Source: Iodobacter arcticus (GTDB lineage: Bacteria; Pseudomonadota; Gammaproteobacteria; Burkholderiales; Chitinibacteraceae). From it: 64,000 bases of DNA. Positions 8,847 through 17,596 of this stretch are shown here, one piece after another (position 1 is the stretch's first letter; each line of letters starts with the position of its first letter). A program made the translations under genes and the position numbers. Under the pieces are notes generated by a model. It was given only the letters and a program-made list of their open reading frames with translations, ran no database searches and was not told where the DNA came from. The stretch is taken from positions 62,001-126,000 of the forward strand of contig NZ_JBHTBQ010000044.1 of the NCBI RefSeq assembly GCF_042664895.1, read 5' to 3'.

Positions 8847-10255
8847 ACGCTCGCTCATTTCGTAGCACTTCACTTGCCCTTGCCGTGCTGGCCATATCGG
8901 GCTGCGCCAGTGTGAATTTTGATCAATCCCTCGCTCAAAGCAATCAGAGCGCGGTGGCTTTTACCAAAGGCAAGCTGGCCCTCGCCACGACTACCACGCA
9001 ACGCGCCGAGATGGATAAAACGGCTGCTGAATTGCTGCAAAAACCATTAGATCAAAATAGCGCCGTTCATTTGGCGCTGCTCAATAGCCCCAGCGTGCAA
9101 GCCATGCTGGCGCAAAACTGGGCCGATGCGGCCACGGCCGCGCAATCTGGGCGCATCAGTAATCCGCTATTCACTTTTGAGCGCATGACCATTGGTAATG
9201 AGCTGGAGCTAGGGCGCTTATTGTCGTTTGGTTTGCTGGATTTGCTCACGCTACCTCAGCGCTACGATATGGCGCAGCGCCGTATGGGGCAGGCTCAGCT
9301 GCAACTGAGCCTGAGTGCCATTGAGCACGTCACGCAAGTGCGCCAGGTATGGGTGAATGCAGTGGCAGCACAGCAAAGTTTGGTTTACGCCAAGCAGGTG
9401 TTTGATGCTGCCGAAGCCAGTGCCGAGCTGGCAAAACGATTACAGTCGGTTGGCAATTACAGCCGCTTAGCAAGGGTAAAGCAGCAGGTTTTCTATGCAG
9501 AATCGGCCACACAATGGGCTGCTGCCCAGCATCTGGCTCTTGCGAGTCGTGAGGAACTTATCCGCGCCCTCGGCTTAACGGACGCCCAAGCCAAGCAGCT
9601 GCAGCTACCTAAGCAACTGCCACCGCTACCCAAAAACCCACGCAGCCCAGCCGAGATTAGCCAGCAAGCAAGTAGCGAGCGGCTGGATATTAAGCTTGCA
9701 AAAGCGACTTTTGATGCATCCGCCAAATCACAAGGTTTAAGTATTCTCACTAGCCTCACCGACATCGAATTAGGTCTCAGGCACGACACGATTTTTGATG
9801 AGGGCAAGAAGCACAATAAAGACGGCTATGAAATCAGCCTACGCCTGCCGCTATTTGACTGGGGCGGTGGCCAGCGCGATGCCATGAATGCCCAAACCTT
9901 GGTCGCCGCCAATCGCTTAGAGGCCACGGTGCGCGCGGCAAGTTCTAACTTACGCACTAGCTATTCTGCCTATCGCACCGCTTACGATATGAGCCGCCAC
10001 TACCGTGATGAAGTGCTGCCGCTGCGCAAAATCATTAGCGAAGAAAACGTGCTGCGCTACAACGGCATGCTGATTGGCGTATTCGAGCTACTCGCCGATA
10101 GCCGCGAGCAAATCAGCAGCGTGCTTGCCGCCATCACCGCAGAACAACAGTTTTGGCTTAGCGATGCGGCCTTGCAGGCTGAACTCATGGGAAAGCCCAG
10201 CAGTATGGTGATTGGTGCAGCGGCAGCTGCGGGAAGTAAGGAGGTGGGGCATTGA
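8843..10255 (+). CDS. cusC: CusC/TolC-family outer-membrane efflux lipoprotein
   Basis: 470-residue outer-membrane channel component. It has a lipobox (LAISGC, Cys about 21), two long helical repeats rich in Ala/Gln/Leu, and the TolC-family segment LRLPLFDWGGGQRD. Its closest kin in my knowledge are the TolC-family proteins encoded just before multicopper oxidases in copper islands. It may serve CusA at the left edge of the window, or a separate pump; this cannot be settled here. Confidence 0.82.
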   Translation: MNARSFRSTSLALAVLAISGCASVNFDQSLAQSNQSAVAFTKGKLALATTTTQRAEMDKTAAELLQKPLDQNSAVHLALLNSPSVQAMLAQNWADAATAAQSGRISNPLFTFERMTIGNELELGRLLSFGLLDLLTLPQRYDMAQRRMGQAQLQLSLSAIEHVTQVRQVWVNAVAAQQSLVYAKQVFDAAEASAELAKRLQSVGNYSRLARVKQQVFYAESATQWAAAQHLALASREELIRALGLTDAQAKQLQLPKQLPPLPKNPRSPAEISQQASSERLDIKLAKATFDASAKSQGLSILTSLTDIELGLRHDTIFDEGKKHNKDGYEISLRLPLFDWGGGQRDAMNAQTLVAANRLEATVRAASSNLRTSYSAYRTAYDMSRHYRDEVLPLRKIISEENVLRYNGMLIGVFELLADSREQISSVLAAITAEQQFWLSDAALQAELMGKPSSMVIGAAAAAGSKEVGH

Positions 10256-10294
10256 TTCTGTACCCCGCTTTATTCCTATAAGCGAAATTTTTTT

Positions 10295-10362
10295 CGTAGG
10301 GCGGGTGCAACCCGCCGAGCTTTGCTGAAACACGAAAAACGGCGGGTTGCACCCGCCCTACG
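10295..10362. repeat. GTAGGGCGGGT palindromic repeat, copy 1 (full)
   Basis: CGTAGGGCGGGTGCAACC begins at 10295 and is mirrored by the arm ending CACCCGCCCTACG at 10362, around a 24-nt loop. It makes a very strong hairpin between the CusC-like gene and the oxidase. It could attenuate transcription. Other copies: 58581-58602 (half) and 61459-61527 (full). Confidence 0.85.
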
Positions 10363-10475
10363 ATGATTCAACGCTTGCCATTGAGCAGCAGCACAACATC
10401 TTGCTGCGTTAATAAGGTTAGGTTTCACCCACCCCAACAATCATTAATCCACTCGCCCCAACGCAGGCCACGCCC

Positions 10476-11879
10476 ATGAATTCAAGACGAGATTTTCTAA
10501 GAACGGCTGGCATCGCTGGTGCAGCAATTGCAGCCAGCGTCAGCAAAGTGGTGATGGCGGCCTTGCCTGAGCCGGTTAGCCAAGCGCTGCCCGACACCAT
10601 GCAGCCCTTAGTTCCAGAAAGCGGCCGCCCTTATAGCCCGGTGGTGACCTTAAATGGCTGGACCCTGCCTTGGCGTATGAATCAGGGAGTGAAAGAGTTT
10701 CACCTTGTGGCAGAGCCCGTCGTCAGGGAAATGGCCCCTGGCTTTAAGGCGCATTTATGGGGCTATAACGGCCAATCGCCCGGCCCAACCATCGAGGTGG
10801 TCGAAGGTGATCGGGTGCGTATTTTTGTCACCAATAAGCTCCCCGAGCACACCAGCGTGCATTGGCATGGCCAACGCTTGCCTAATGGCATGGATGGCGT
10901 TTCGGGCCTCACGCAAAAAGCGATTGGCCCTGGCAAAACTTTTGTGTATGAGTTTGTAGCAAGGCGGCCCGGCACATTTATGTATCACCCCCATGCTGAT
11001 GAAATGACGCAAATGGCGATGGGCATGATGGGCTTCTGGATTACTCATCCTAAAACCAAGCATCCCCTCATTGCTGAGGTCGATCGGGATTTCGTCTTTT
11101 TACTTAATGCCTACGATATCGATCCTGGCAGCTACACGCCCAAAATCATGACCATGGCCGATTTTAATTTGTGGTCTTGGAATAGCCGCATTTTCCCCGG
11201 TATTGATTCTCTAAATGTGCGCTTGAACGATAAGGTGCGCATTCGCATTGGCAACTTAACCATGACCAATCATCCCATCCATCTGCATGGGCACGAGTTT
11301 ATGGTGACCGGCACCGATGGCGGCCCCACGCCTAAAAGCACGCGCTGGCCAGAAGTCACCACCGATGTGGCGGTAGGGCAAATGCGGCAGATTGAATTTT
11401 TAGCCGACGAGGAAGGCGACTGGGCCTTTCATTGCCATAAGAGCCACCACACCATGAACGCGATGGGCCACGATTTGCCGACCATGATTGGCGTAGAGCA
11501 TCGTGGACTCGCCAAAAAAATAACCGAGCTGATCCCTGATTATATGGTGATGGGCGAGCGCGGCATGGCGGACATGACCGAAATGGAAATGCCGATCCCC
11601 GACAACACCGTGCCCATGATGACAGGCGAAGGACCTTTTGGCTCGGTCGAAATGGGCGGCATGTTTAGCATGCTAAAAGTAAGGCGCGACCAAAAAGTGG
11701 GCGATTACAAGAGTCCCGGCTGGTACAAACATCCCGCAGGCACAGTGGCTTATGAATACCAAGGCCCGCTTGCCGAACCGGCACGTTTTAAAGCAGAGGG
11801 CAACGCCAGCATGCCGCGCAAGCAGAAAACTGCAGTTGAAGTACAAGTTCGCAAACCGAAAGGCCAATCCGGCCATTAA
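10476..11879 (+). CDS. Tat-exported multicopper oxidase (cuprous oxidase)
   Basis: 467-residue periplasmic oxidase, expected to turn Cu(I) into less toxic Cu(II). Twin-arginine signal SRRDFLRTAG at residues 3-12. All four copper-ligand motifs are visible: HWHGQ, YHPHADE, HPIHLHGHEF and HCHKSHHTMNAMGHD. A Met-rich stretch follows (MTEMEMPIP, MMTGEG, MGGMFSM; residues about 365-400), typical of copper-binding loops in CueO/CopA-like enzymes. The gene starts about 110 bp after the strong palindrome at 10295. It precedes a cupredoxin and a CusF-like gene in one operon. Confidence 0.9.
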   Translation: MNSRRDFLRTAGIAGAAIAASVSKVVMAALPEPVSQALPDTMQPLVPESGRPYSPVVTLNGWTLPWRMNQGVKEFHLVAEPVVREMAPGFKAHLWGYNGQSPGPTIEVVEGDRVRIFVTNKLPEHTSVHWHGQRLPNGMDGVSGLTQKAIGPGKTFVYEFVARRPGTFMYHPHADEMTQMAMGMMGFWITHPKTKHPLIAEVDRDFVFLLNAYDIDPGSYTPKIMTMADFNLWSWNSRIFPGIDSLNVRLNDKVRIRIGNLTMTNHPIHLHGHEFMVTGTDGGPTPKSTRWPEVTTDVAVGQMRQIEFLADEEGDWAFHCHKSHHTMNAMGHDLPTMIGVEHRGLAKKITELIPDYMVMGERGMADMTEMEMPIPDNTVPMMTGEGPFGSVEMGGMFSMLKVRRDQKVGDYKSPGWYKHPAGTVAYEYQGPLAEPARFKAEGNASMPRKQKTAVEVQVRKPKGQSGH

Positions 11880-11902
11880 TGATAAGTAGCCCTGGAGACA
11901 CC

Positions 11903-12373
11903 ATGAAAACCATTCCTTTACTTGCAATCACGACCTTGTTTCTTTCTTCCTTGGCCTTTGCTAGTGGCGAGCATGCAGGAGGGCACGAAGACAGCTTGGG
12001 CAAGCCTGGTATCGCCAGCAAAGTAAGCCGCACTATTAAGGTTGATTTGGCCGACACCATGCGCTTTACCCCATCCTCACTCGAAGTAAAACAGGGCGAA
12101 ACCATTCGGTTCTCACTCAAAAATTCTGGCAAAGTAAGGCATGAATTTATTCTTAATAGCGAAAAAGAAATCAAAGCGCATTTAGAGCAAATGAAAAAAT
12201 TTCCTGAAATGGAGCACGATGAGCCGAATATGAAAAGCCTTGCTCCTGGCCAAAGCGGAGAAGTGCTCTGGCAATTTACCAAAGCGGGCAATTTTCCTTT
12301 TTCCTGTTTAAGTCCCGGTCATTACGAGGCAGGCATGAAGGGCGTTATTACTGTAAAAGCTACCGCTAAATGA
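11903..12373 (+). CDS. Periplasmic cupredoxin (type 1 copper protein)
   Basis: 156 residues from ATG 11903 (MKTIPLLAI), with a Sec signal peptide ending near LAFASG. The blue-copper ligand set is visible: His in KVRHEFIL and Cys-His-Met in FSCLSPGHYEAGM. It probably passes electrons or copper to the adjacent oxidase. GGAGA lies 5 nt before the ATG. The longer frame from 11879 is a poor start. Confidence 0.87.
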   Translation: MKTIPLLAITTLFLSSLAFASGEHAGGHEDSLGKPGIASKVSRTIKVDLADTMRFTPSSLEVKQGETIRFSLKNSGKVRHEFILNSEKEIKAHLEQMKKFPEMEHDEPNMKSLAPGQSGEVLWQFTKAGNFPFSCLSPGHYEAGMKGVITVKATAK

Positions 12374-12429
12374 AGCGCTTCATTGCGCTTAAGGCGAGCG
12401 ATATTCCACTTAACACCGGAGTTCAGATC

Positions 12430-12723
12430 ATGAAAAGCACACAATTAATCGCCTTACTGGCCATGGCTTTTGCTTTAAACGTGTCTTTTGCCAATAGCGA
12501 TGAGCTTAGTGATGGAGAAATTAAAAAAATCGACAAGACTTCCGGAAAGATCACCTTAAAGCATGGTGAGCTCAAAAATCTGGACATGCCCGGCATGACC
12601 ATGGTTTTTACCGCTAAAAACCTGGATCAGCTGGAGCCTTTGCAAGCGGGCGATAAAGTAAAATTTAAAGCGATTAGTGAAAATGGCAAGATGCTTGTTA
12701 CAGAGATTCAAGCCGTTAAATAA
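12430..12723 (+). CDS. cusF: CusF-like periplasmic Cu(I)/Ag(I)-binding protein
   Basis: 97 residues with signal peptide (to about FANS) and a CusF OB-fold domain. Metal-site wording KHGELKNLDMPGMTMVF gives the His and the two Met ligands. The Trp that caps the copper in E. coli CusF is replaced by Met (DMPGM), a common variant in this family. It would hand metal to CusB/CusA. Start chosen at ATG 12430, since the signal peptide begins there. Confidence 0.88.
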   Translation: MKSTQLIALLAMAFALNVSFANSDELSDGEIKKIDKTSGKITLKHGELKNLDMPGMTMVFTAKNLDQLEPLQAGDKVKFKAISENGKMLVTEIQAVK

Positions 12724-12805
12724 TCGACCTGCAGCAAAGGTTTTTAGAGAACAATCTCTGCGTAAGCTAGATGGTTTTTTCCTGGGGAGGAGGGCGCAGC
12801 AGATG

Positions 12806-12834
12806 CTGGCTACTTATGCCCCGTAAGTAGCCGG
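12806..12834. promoter_or_regulatory. Strong dyad in front of the rcnA remnant
   Basis: Perfect arms GGCTACTTA and TAAGTAGCC with a 7-nt loop TGCCCCG (12808-12832), extended by two more pairs. No T-run follows. The TACT...AGTA ends recall RcnR/CsoR-type nickel/cobalt operators, but the spacing differs (11 nt instead of 7). It may be an operator, or a scar of the deletion that removed the rcnA 5' half. Confidence 0.35.
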
Positions 12835-12841
12835 TTTAAAA

Positions 12842-13300
12842 TTGAATTACGACGTGGAGTTTACCGAGCATCATCACCATGCAATTGCAGATGATGAGCA
12901 GCTGGATATTTCTGCTCCGGGCTATCAAGACCCACATGAGTTAGCCCACGCCAACGATATTCGCCGCCGCTTTGCAAATCGTGAAGTAACAACCGGGCAA
13001 ATCGTCATGTTTGGCCTAACAGGGGGCTTAATCCCTTGCCCTGCCTCGATCACTGTGCTGCTGCTTTGCCTGCAAATCAAAAAAATCGCACTTGGGGCGA
13101 CGCTGGTTTTGGGCTTTAGTATTGGCCTTGCCTTAACCCTAGTGCTCTCTGGTGTAGTAGCGGCCTTAAGCGTGAAACATGTTTCAAAACGCTGGAGCGG
13201 TTTTGGTGAGTTTGCGCGTAAAGCACCGTATTTTTCTGGTGGGCTAATTCTGCTGGTGGGCCTATATGTTGGCTATCATGGCTGGATAAATTTGCCTTAG
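12842..13300 (+). pseudogene. RcnA-like nickel/cobalt exporter, 5' half missing
   Basis: The 152 codons match only the C-terminal half of RcnA: the end of the His-rich loop (EHHHHAIAD), then YQDPHELAHANDIRRRF, the helix FGLTGGLIPCPASITVLLLC, and the tail KRWSGFGEFARKAPYF. The first 130 or so residues, including the HX4D metal motif, are absent. The frame opens at 12827 after a stop and has only TTG starts. Very likely a non-functional remnant. Confidence 0.8.
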
Positions 13301-13312
13301 CTCAACAGGGAT

Positions 13313-13453
13313 GAGGCACAGTACCTCACCCGTGCCGTGTTGCTGTGCGATTGCTGCAATTAAGCCGTCTTGATTCCAAACTGTTGGATTGATAACGTCG
13401 TGCAATGGCAGGCTCTCGCCCAGCTTAGCTTGGCTTGCTTTAAATTTAACCAA
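13313..13453 (-). pseudogene. 5' remnant of hisI (phosphoribosyl-AMP cyclohydrolase paralogue)
   Basis: From a TTG at 13451-13453, 4 nt after the thrS stop, the minus strand reads about 47 codons that look like the start of HisI: NPTVWNQDGLIAAIAQ, then GTGEVLCL, where the family has DGLxPxIxQ and GEVLML. The match ends at about 13313, within 13 bp of the rcnA remnant stop. The part with the zinc cysteines is gone. HisI is one of the enzymes reported as duplicated in zinc-starvation clusters, so this fits the operon. Confidence 0.6.
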
Positions 13454-13457
13454 ATGT

Positions 13458-15392
13458 TTATCGTAGGGATGCCTCAAGGTCTGGGGTGAGGGGATTACAA
13501 TTGGCACGCAGTAACTCAATCGCTTCTGGCTGCGTAAATGTTCCCAAATTTTCGCCTGACTGACTACGAATTGTGAGTAAAGATTCGGCCTGTTCTCTAT
13601 CGCCAACCACAATCAGATATGGGATCTTTTGTAGCGTATGCTCACGAATTTTAAAGCCGATTTTTTCATTTCGAACATCTAGTTGCACCCTGAAACCAGC
13701 GCGTTTCATTTGCTGGCAAACGGTCTTTGCATACTCAGATTGAGCCTCGCTGATGCTCATTATTGCGAGTTGAATCGGTGCCAGCCAAAGTGGCAGAATG
13801 CCGCTGTAGTGCTCAATTAGAATGCCAATAAAGCGTTCAAGTGAGCCAAACAAAGCCCGATGCAACATCACTGGGCGCTCCCGCTCGTTGTGTTCATTAA
13901 TAAAGCTGATGTCAAAGCGCTCGGGTAAATTTAAATCAACCTGCAGTGTGCCGCATTGCCAATGGCGACCAATTGCGTCACAAAGGACAAATTCAAGCTT
14001 GGGCCCATAAAATGCACCTTCGCCCGAGTTGATTTGATAGCCAATCCCTAGGCTTGCCAGAGCACCATGCAGCGCATCCTCCAATAAGTCCCAGTTTTCG
14101 TCACTGCCGATGCGATTTTCTGGGCGAGTCGATAGTTTGACAATGATATTTTCAAACCCAAATTGACGATAAATATTAAAAATCAAGCTGATCGTTTTGC
14201 TGCACTCGTCTTGCATCTGCTGGTTGGTGCAAAAAATATGCGCATCGTCTTGAGTAAAGTGCCGAACACGCATTAAGCCATGTAAAGCGCCTGACGGTTC
14301 GTAGCGATGCACTTTACCAAACTCGGCCATGCGCAAGGGCAGTTCACGATAACTGCGCAAACCGTGCGCATACAAAGCCAACGCGCCGGGGCAGTTCATC
14401 GGCTTGAGCGCAAAAATACGTTCGTCTTCTGTGGTAATCGTAAACATATGATCACGGTAATTCATCCAGTGCCCTGAGCGCTCCCACAAGCTACGATCCA
14501 TCACATCCGGTGTATTTACCTCGACATAACCCGCCTCATCTTGCTGCTCCCGCATAAAGCCAATCAGTTGCTGAAATAGCGTCCATCCTTTTGGATGCCA
14601 AAATACTGCACCTGGTGCACATTCATCAAAATGGAATAGATCGAGTTGCACACCCAGCTTGCGATGATCGCGTTTAGCTACTTCTTCTAAATGGTGTAAG
14701 TGGCTTTTTAGGGTTTTTTGGTCAGGCCAACAGGTGCCATAGATACGCTGTAACATTGCATTTTTAGCATCGCCTCGCCAATATGCCCCGGCGACCCGCA
14801 TTAATTTAAAACTTTGAATTATGCCCATATTGGGTACATGCGGCCCGCGACATAGATCTTCGAAATCCCCCTGTTTGTAAAGTGTGAGGGTTTCGTCAGT
14901 AGGGATGCTGTGAATTAATTCGGCCTTGTAAGTTTCGCCTATCGATTCAAAAAATTTAATGGCAGCTTCGTGATTGAGTGTGCGGCGCGTTACAGCTAAA
15001 TTGGCTTTGGCCAATTCGTACATGCGTTGTTCGATTTGGATAAGATCATCTGGCGTAAAGCTGCGCTCAAATGCAAAATCATAATAAAAACCATCTTCAA
15101 TCACTGGACCAATAGTGGCTTGTGCCGATGGATATAATGATTTGACGGCCATCGCCAATAGATGTGCGCAGGAGTGGCGCAAGATTGTTAATCCTTCTGC
15201 ATCTCGATTGGTGATGATTTTTACTGTTGCATCGACTTCGACGAGGGATTGAGTATCGACTAGGGCTTCATTCACCAGCGCCGCAAGTGCGACTTTAGCT
15301 AGGTTGGGGCTGATATCGTGTGCAATCTGATTTACCGATACGGGCTTGTCATAACTGCGCTGACGTCCATCGGGCAAGGTAATGTGTGGCAT
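13458..15392 (-). CDS. thrS: Second threonyl-tRNA synthetase of a zinc-starvation cluster
   Basis: 644-residue ThrRS with TGS domain (MPHITLPDG at the N-terminus), editing domain (RHSCAHLLAMAVK, near residue 75) and class II catalytic core (MNCPGALALY, FTQDDAHIFC, LHRALFGSLERFIGILIEH). The three zinc ligands of E. coli ThrRS (Cys in MNCPG, His in DDAHIF, His in LHRA) are all kept. The start at 15392 gives the family N-terminus; the GTG at 15410 is less likely. Last complete gene of the presumed Zur operon. A housekeeping copy is expected elsewhere in the genome, normally next to infC. Confidence 0.87.
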   Translation of the reverse strand: MPHITLPDGRQRSYDKPVSVNQIAHDISPNLAKVALAALVNEALVDTQSLVEVDATVKIITNRDAEGLTILRHSCAHLLAMAVKSLYPSAQATIGPVIEDGFYYDFAFERSFTPDDLIQIEQRMYELAKANLAVTRRTLNHEAAIKFFESIGETYKAELIHSIPTDETLTLYKQGDFEDLCRGPHVPNMGIIQSFKLMRVAGAYWRGDAKNAMLQRIYGTCWPDQKTLKSHLHHLEEVAKRDHRKLGVQLDLFHFDECAPGAVFWHPKGWTLFQQLIGFMREQQDEAGYVEVNTPDVMDRSLWERSGHWMNYRDHMFTITTEDERIFALKPMNCPGALALYAHGLRSYRELPLRMAEFGKVHRYEPSGALHGLMRVRHFTQDDAHIFCTNQQMQDECSKTISLIFNIYRQFGFENIIVKLSTRPENRIGSDENWDLLEDALHGALASLGIGYQINSGEGAFYGPKLEFVLCDAIGRHWQCGTLQVDLNLPERFDISFINEHNERERPVMLHRALFGSLERFIGILIEHYSGILPLWLAPIQLAIMSISEAQSEYAKTVCQQMKRAGFRVQLDVRNEKIGFKIREHTLQKIPYLIVVGDREQAESLLTIRSQSGENLGTFTQPEAIELLRANCNPLTPDLEASLR

Positions 15393-15436
15393 GATTTTCG
15401 AAACACTCACTGCAAAAAAAGAAGTAAATAATCTGC

Positions 15437-16774
15437 TTAGCGATTAAATCGCAGGGGCAGGCCTTGGCAGTGCTGAATGATTTCACCTTGGTGCCACGCA
15501 AGTTGCCCCGACACGACGGTTGTCTCTATCGTGTGATGAAAAGCATGCTGTTGAAATGGTGTCCAGCCGCAGTGCGCAAGGATAGGATCTTTGGCAACGG
15601 CTTGCGGTGTAGCGTGACGTTTGACTATGGTGAGGTCGGCCCAATAGCCTTCACGCAAATAACCGCGCTGCTCAATAGCGAAACGATCTGCGACGGCATG
15701 ACTGGTTTTCTCGACTAAAGTAGTTAGTGGTAAAACGCCAGCACTCACTAATTCAAGCAAGCTTGGTAGCGCGTGCTGCACCAGCGGCAAGCCCGAAGGA
15801 GCCTTCATGTAGTGCTGTTGTTTTTCTTCCCACGTATGCGGCGCATGATCGGTGCCGATAATGTCGAGCGCGTTGCTTAATAATGCGCGCTGTAGCGCCT
15901 CTTTATCCGCTTGCGTTTTGATAGCAGGATTGCATTTGATCAAATGACCTAGCGTGGCATAGTCGCGATCATCAAATAGCAAGTGATGCGCGCAGACTTC
16001 CGCCGTAATCGATTTGTCGCGCATCGGTCCGCTTTCAAATAAGGCCAGTTCGCGCGCCGTGCTAATGTGCAGCACATGCAGCTGAGTGCCAAAGCGTTTG
16101 GCCAATGAGACCGCTAGACTGGAAGACTGATAGCAGGCCTCTTCGTCGCGAATTAGCGGGTGCTGATCAGCTGGAATTTCATCACCAAATTGTGCGGACC
16201 AAGCGATTTCTCGCTCGCGAATGCGCGGTGTGTATTCGCAATGCGTTAGCAAAATCGTCGGGCAATTGGCAAATAAATTTTCAAGAATCACTGGATCATC
16301 AACTAGCATATTGCCGGTTGAAGCACCCATGAATACTTTAACCCCAGATACTTCGCGAGGGTCAAGTTGCGCTACTGTGCCGAGGTTTTCATTACTAACG
16401 CCAAAATGAAAGCCGTAGTTAGCGATCGAACAGATCGCGGCTCGCGACTTTTTATCCGCGAGCGCCGCCAGAGTCAGCGTCGGTGGGTTTGTATTAGGCA
16501 TATCCATAAAGCTGGTAATGCCGCCGGCTACTGCTGCACGTGATTCTGTCGCTATGCTGGCTTTATTTGGAGAGCCTGGGTCACGGAAATGCACTTGGTC
16601 ATCAATCATACCTGGCAAAACAAAGTGACCATTGGCATCTAAGTTGATGTCGGCGTGGCGGCCTTGTAGAGAGCTGGAAATTTGTTGAATACGGCCATTT
16701 AAAATACGAATGTCCGCATCAAACTCTAGCCCTTCATTCACCACTCGCGCATTGCGGATTAGAATTGACTTCAT
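15437..16774 (-). CDS. Dihydroorotase paralogue (PyrC2 type)
   Basis: 445-residue cyclic amidohydrolase, predicted dihydroorotase of pyrimidine synthesis. Family segments: MIDDQVHFRDPGSPNKASI, SRAAVAGGITSFMDMPNT, HVLHISTARE, GTDHAPHTWEEK. The usual HxH metal motif reads QVH, so the first histidine is lost, a feature also of the Bacteroidetes-type enzymes (IDDQVHFREPG). Starts 14 bp after camH ends, so it is in the same operon. A spare copy with fewer zinc ligands would suit zinc shortage, but this is inference. Confidence 0.85.
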   Translation of the reverse strand: MKSILIRNARVVNEGLEFDADIRILNGRIQQISSSLQGRHADINLDANGHFVLPGMIDDQVHFRDPGSPNKASIATESRAAVAGGITSFMDMPNTNPPTLTLAALADKKSRAAICSIANYGFHFGVSNENLGTVAQLDPREVSGVKVFMGASTGNMLVDDPVILENLFANCPTILLTHCEYTPRIREREIAWSAQFGDEIPADQHPLIRDEEACYQSSSLAVSLAKRFGTQLHVLHISTARELALFESGPMRDKSITAEVCAHHLLFDDRDYATLGHLIKCNPAIKTQADKEALQRALLSNALDIIGTDHAPHTWEEKQQHYMKAPSGLPLVQHALPSLLELVSAGVLPLTTLVEKTSHAVADRFAIEQRGYLREGYWADLTIVKRHATPQAVAKDPILAHCGWTPFQQHAFHHTIETTVVSGQLAWHQGEIIQHCQGLPLRFNR

Positions 16775-16788
16775 TGTATCTCTTGCTC

Positions 16789-17349
16789 CTAAAATTCATT
16801 TTGTAATGCTTTGTAGCCCTTCACCAGATCAATATTGGTGCGTGCCACGTCTTCCGAAAATTCAGCGGCGGAAATGGAAACTTTAGGTAGGGTGCTTAAA
16901 TCTGTTTTGGGGCCGAGCCGTTGGCTTGATGTGACATGAAAATGTGCCGGTAGATCGCAGCCATCAACCACTGCGTTATGCCGCACCACGCAACCATCGC
17001 CAACGCTGCAATTAAATAACACACTATTAAATCCAATAAATACGCGATTCCCTACCTTGCATGGGCCATGAATAATGGCCCGATGCGCAATTGATGTCTG
17101 TTCCCCAATCGTGACCGCCGCGCCAGATTTAGAATGGATAACGACGCCATCTTGAATGTTCGAATTGGCTCCAATAGTAATCGGCTCCATTTGGCCTAAT
17201 TCATCGACCTCATCCGCACGAATTACCGCGTATGGGCCTACAAAGACATGGTCGTGAATGATCACCTTTCCACAAATAATTGCGGTATGGTCGATATAGG
17301 CAGATTCGGCAATGACGGGTCGATCGCCACTTGGATTTCTTCTGAGCAT
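16789..17349 (-). CDS. Gamma-class carbonic anhydrase (CamH type)
   Basis: 186-residue left-handed beta-helix protein with hexapeptide repeats. The three metal histidines are visible: VVIHSK, then AHRAIIHG. Predicted CO2 hydratase. CamH is a known member of COG0523/Zur gene clusters, where a gamma enzyme that can use iron would replace zinc enzymes. The first 140 bp overlap the yidD frame. Confidence 0.85.
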   Translation of the reverse strand: MLRRNPSGDRPVIAESAYIDHTAIICGKVIIHDHVFVGPYAVIRADEVDELGQMEPITIGANSNIQDGVVIHSKSGAAVTIGEQTSIAHRAIIHGPCKVGNRVFIGFNSVLFNCSVGDGCVVRHNAVVDGCDLPAHFHVTSSQRLGPKTDLSTLPKVSISAAEFSEDVARTNIDLVKGYKALQNEF

Positions 17350-17596
17350 TGGGCTTCTTTATGAATATAAATTCAGTAGGAACAGGATCAAATCCACCCG
17401 GATTCATCGGGTGGCAGCGTAATAAACGGCGAATGCTTAGATAGCTGCCTGTAAAAACACCAAACCGTTGAATAGCCTCGATGCTATAACTAGAGCAACT
17501 TGGGTGAAATCGGCAATTCGGCCCTAGCAATGGGCTAATCGCAATTTGATATAGCCTTAAAATTTTTAGAATGACGCCCTTGAATAAGAAGTTCAT
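17210..17596 (-). CDS. yidD: YidD membrane-protein insertion factor in the zinc operon
   Basis: Begins with an amphipathic/hydrophobic helix and the YidD core: LYQIAISPLLGPNCRFHPSCSSYSIEAIQRFG, with PLLGPNC, PSCSSYS and NPGGFDPVP. The family normally ends soon after the DPVP motif. Here the frame goes on for about 50 codons and overlaps camH by 140 bp; this tail is Arg/Cys-rich and may be the shadow of camH. The ATG overlaps the stop of the GTPase gene. yidD usually lies between rnpA and yidC, so its place here is unusual. Confidence 0.85.
   Translation of the reverse strand: MNFLFKGVILKILRLYQIAISPLLGPNCRFHPSCSSYSIEAIQRFGVFTGSYLSIRRLLRCHPMNPGGFDPVPTEFIFIKKPNAQKKSKWRSTRHCRICLYRPYRNYLWKGDHSRPCLCRPIRGNSCG

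Noticed and set aside
12724..12841. NiCo or yybP-type riboswitch before the rcnA remnant
   Set aside because: There is a good dyad, but the conserved cores of those riboswitches are not present.
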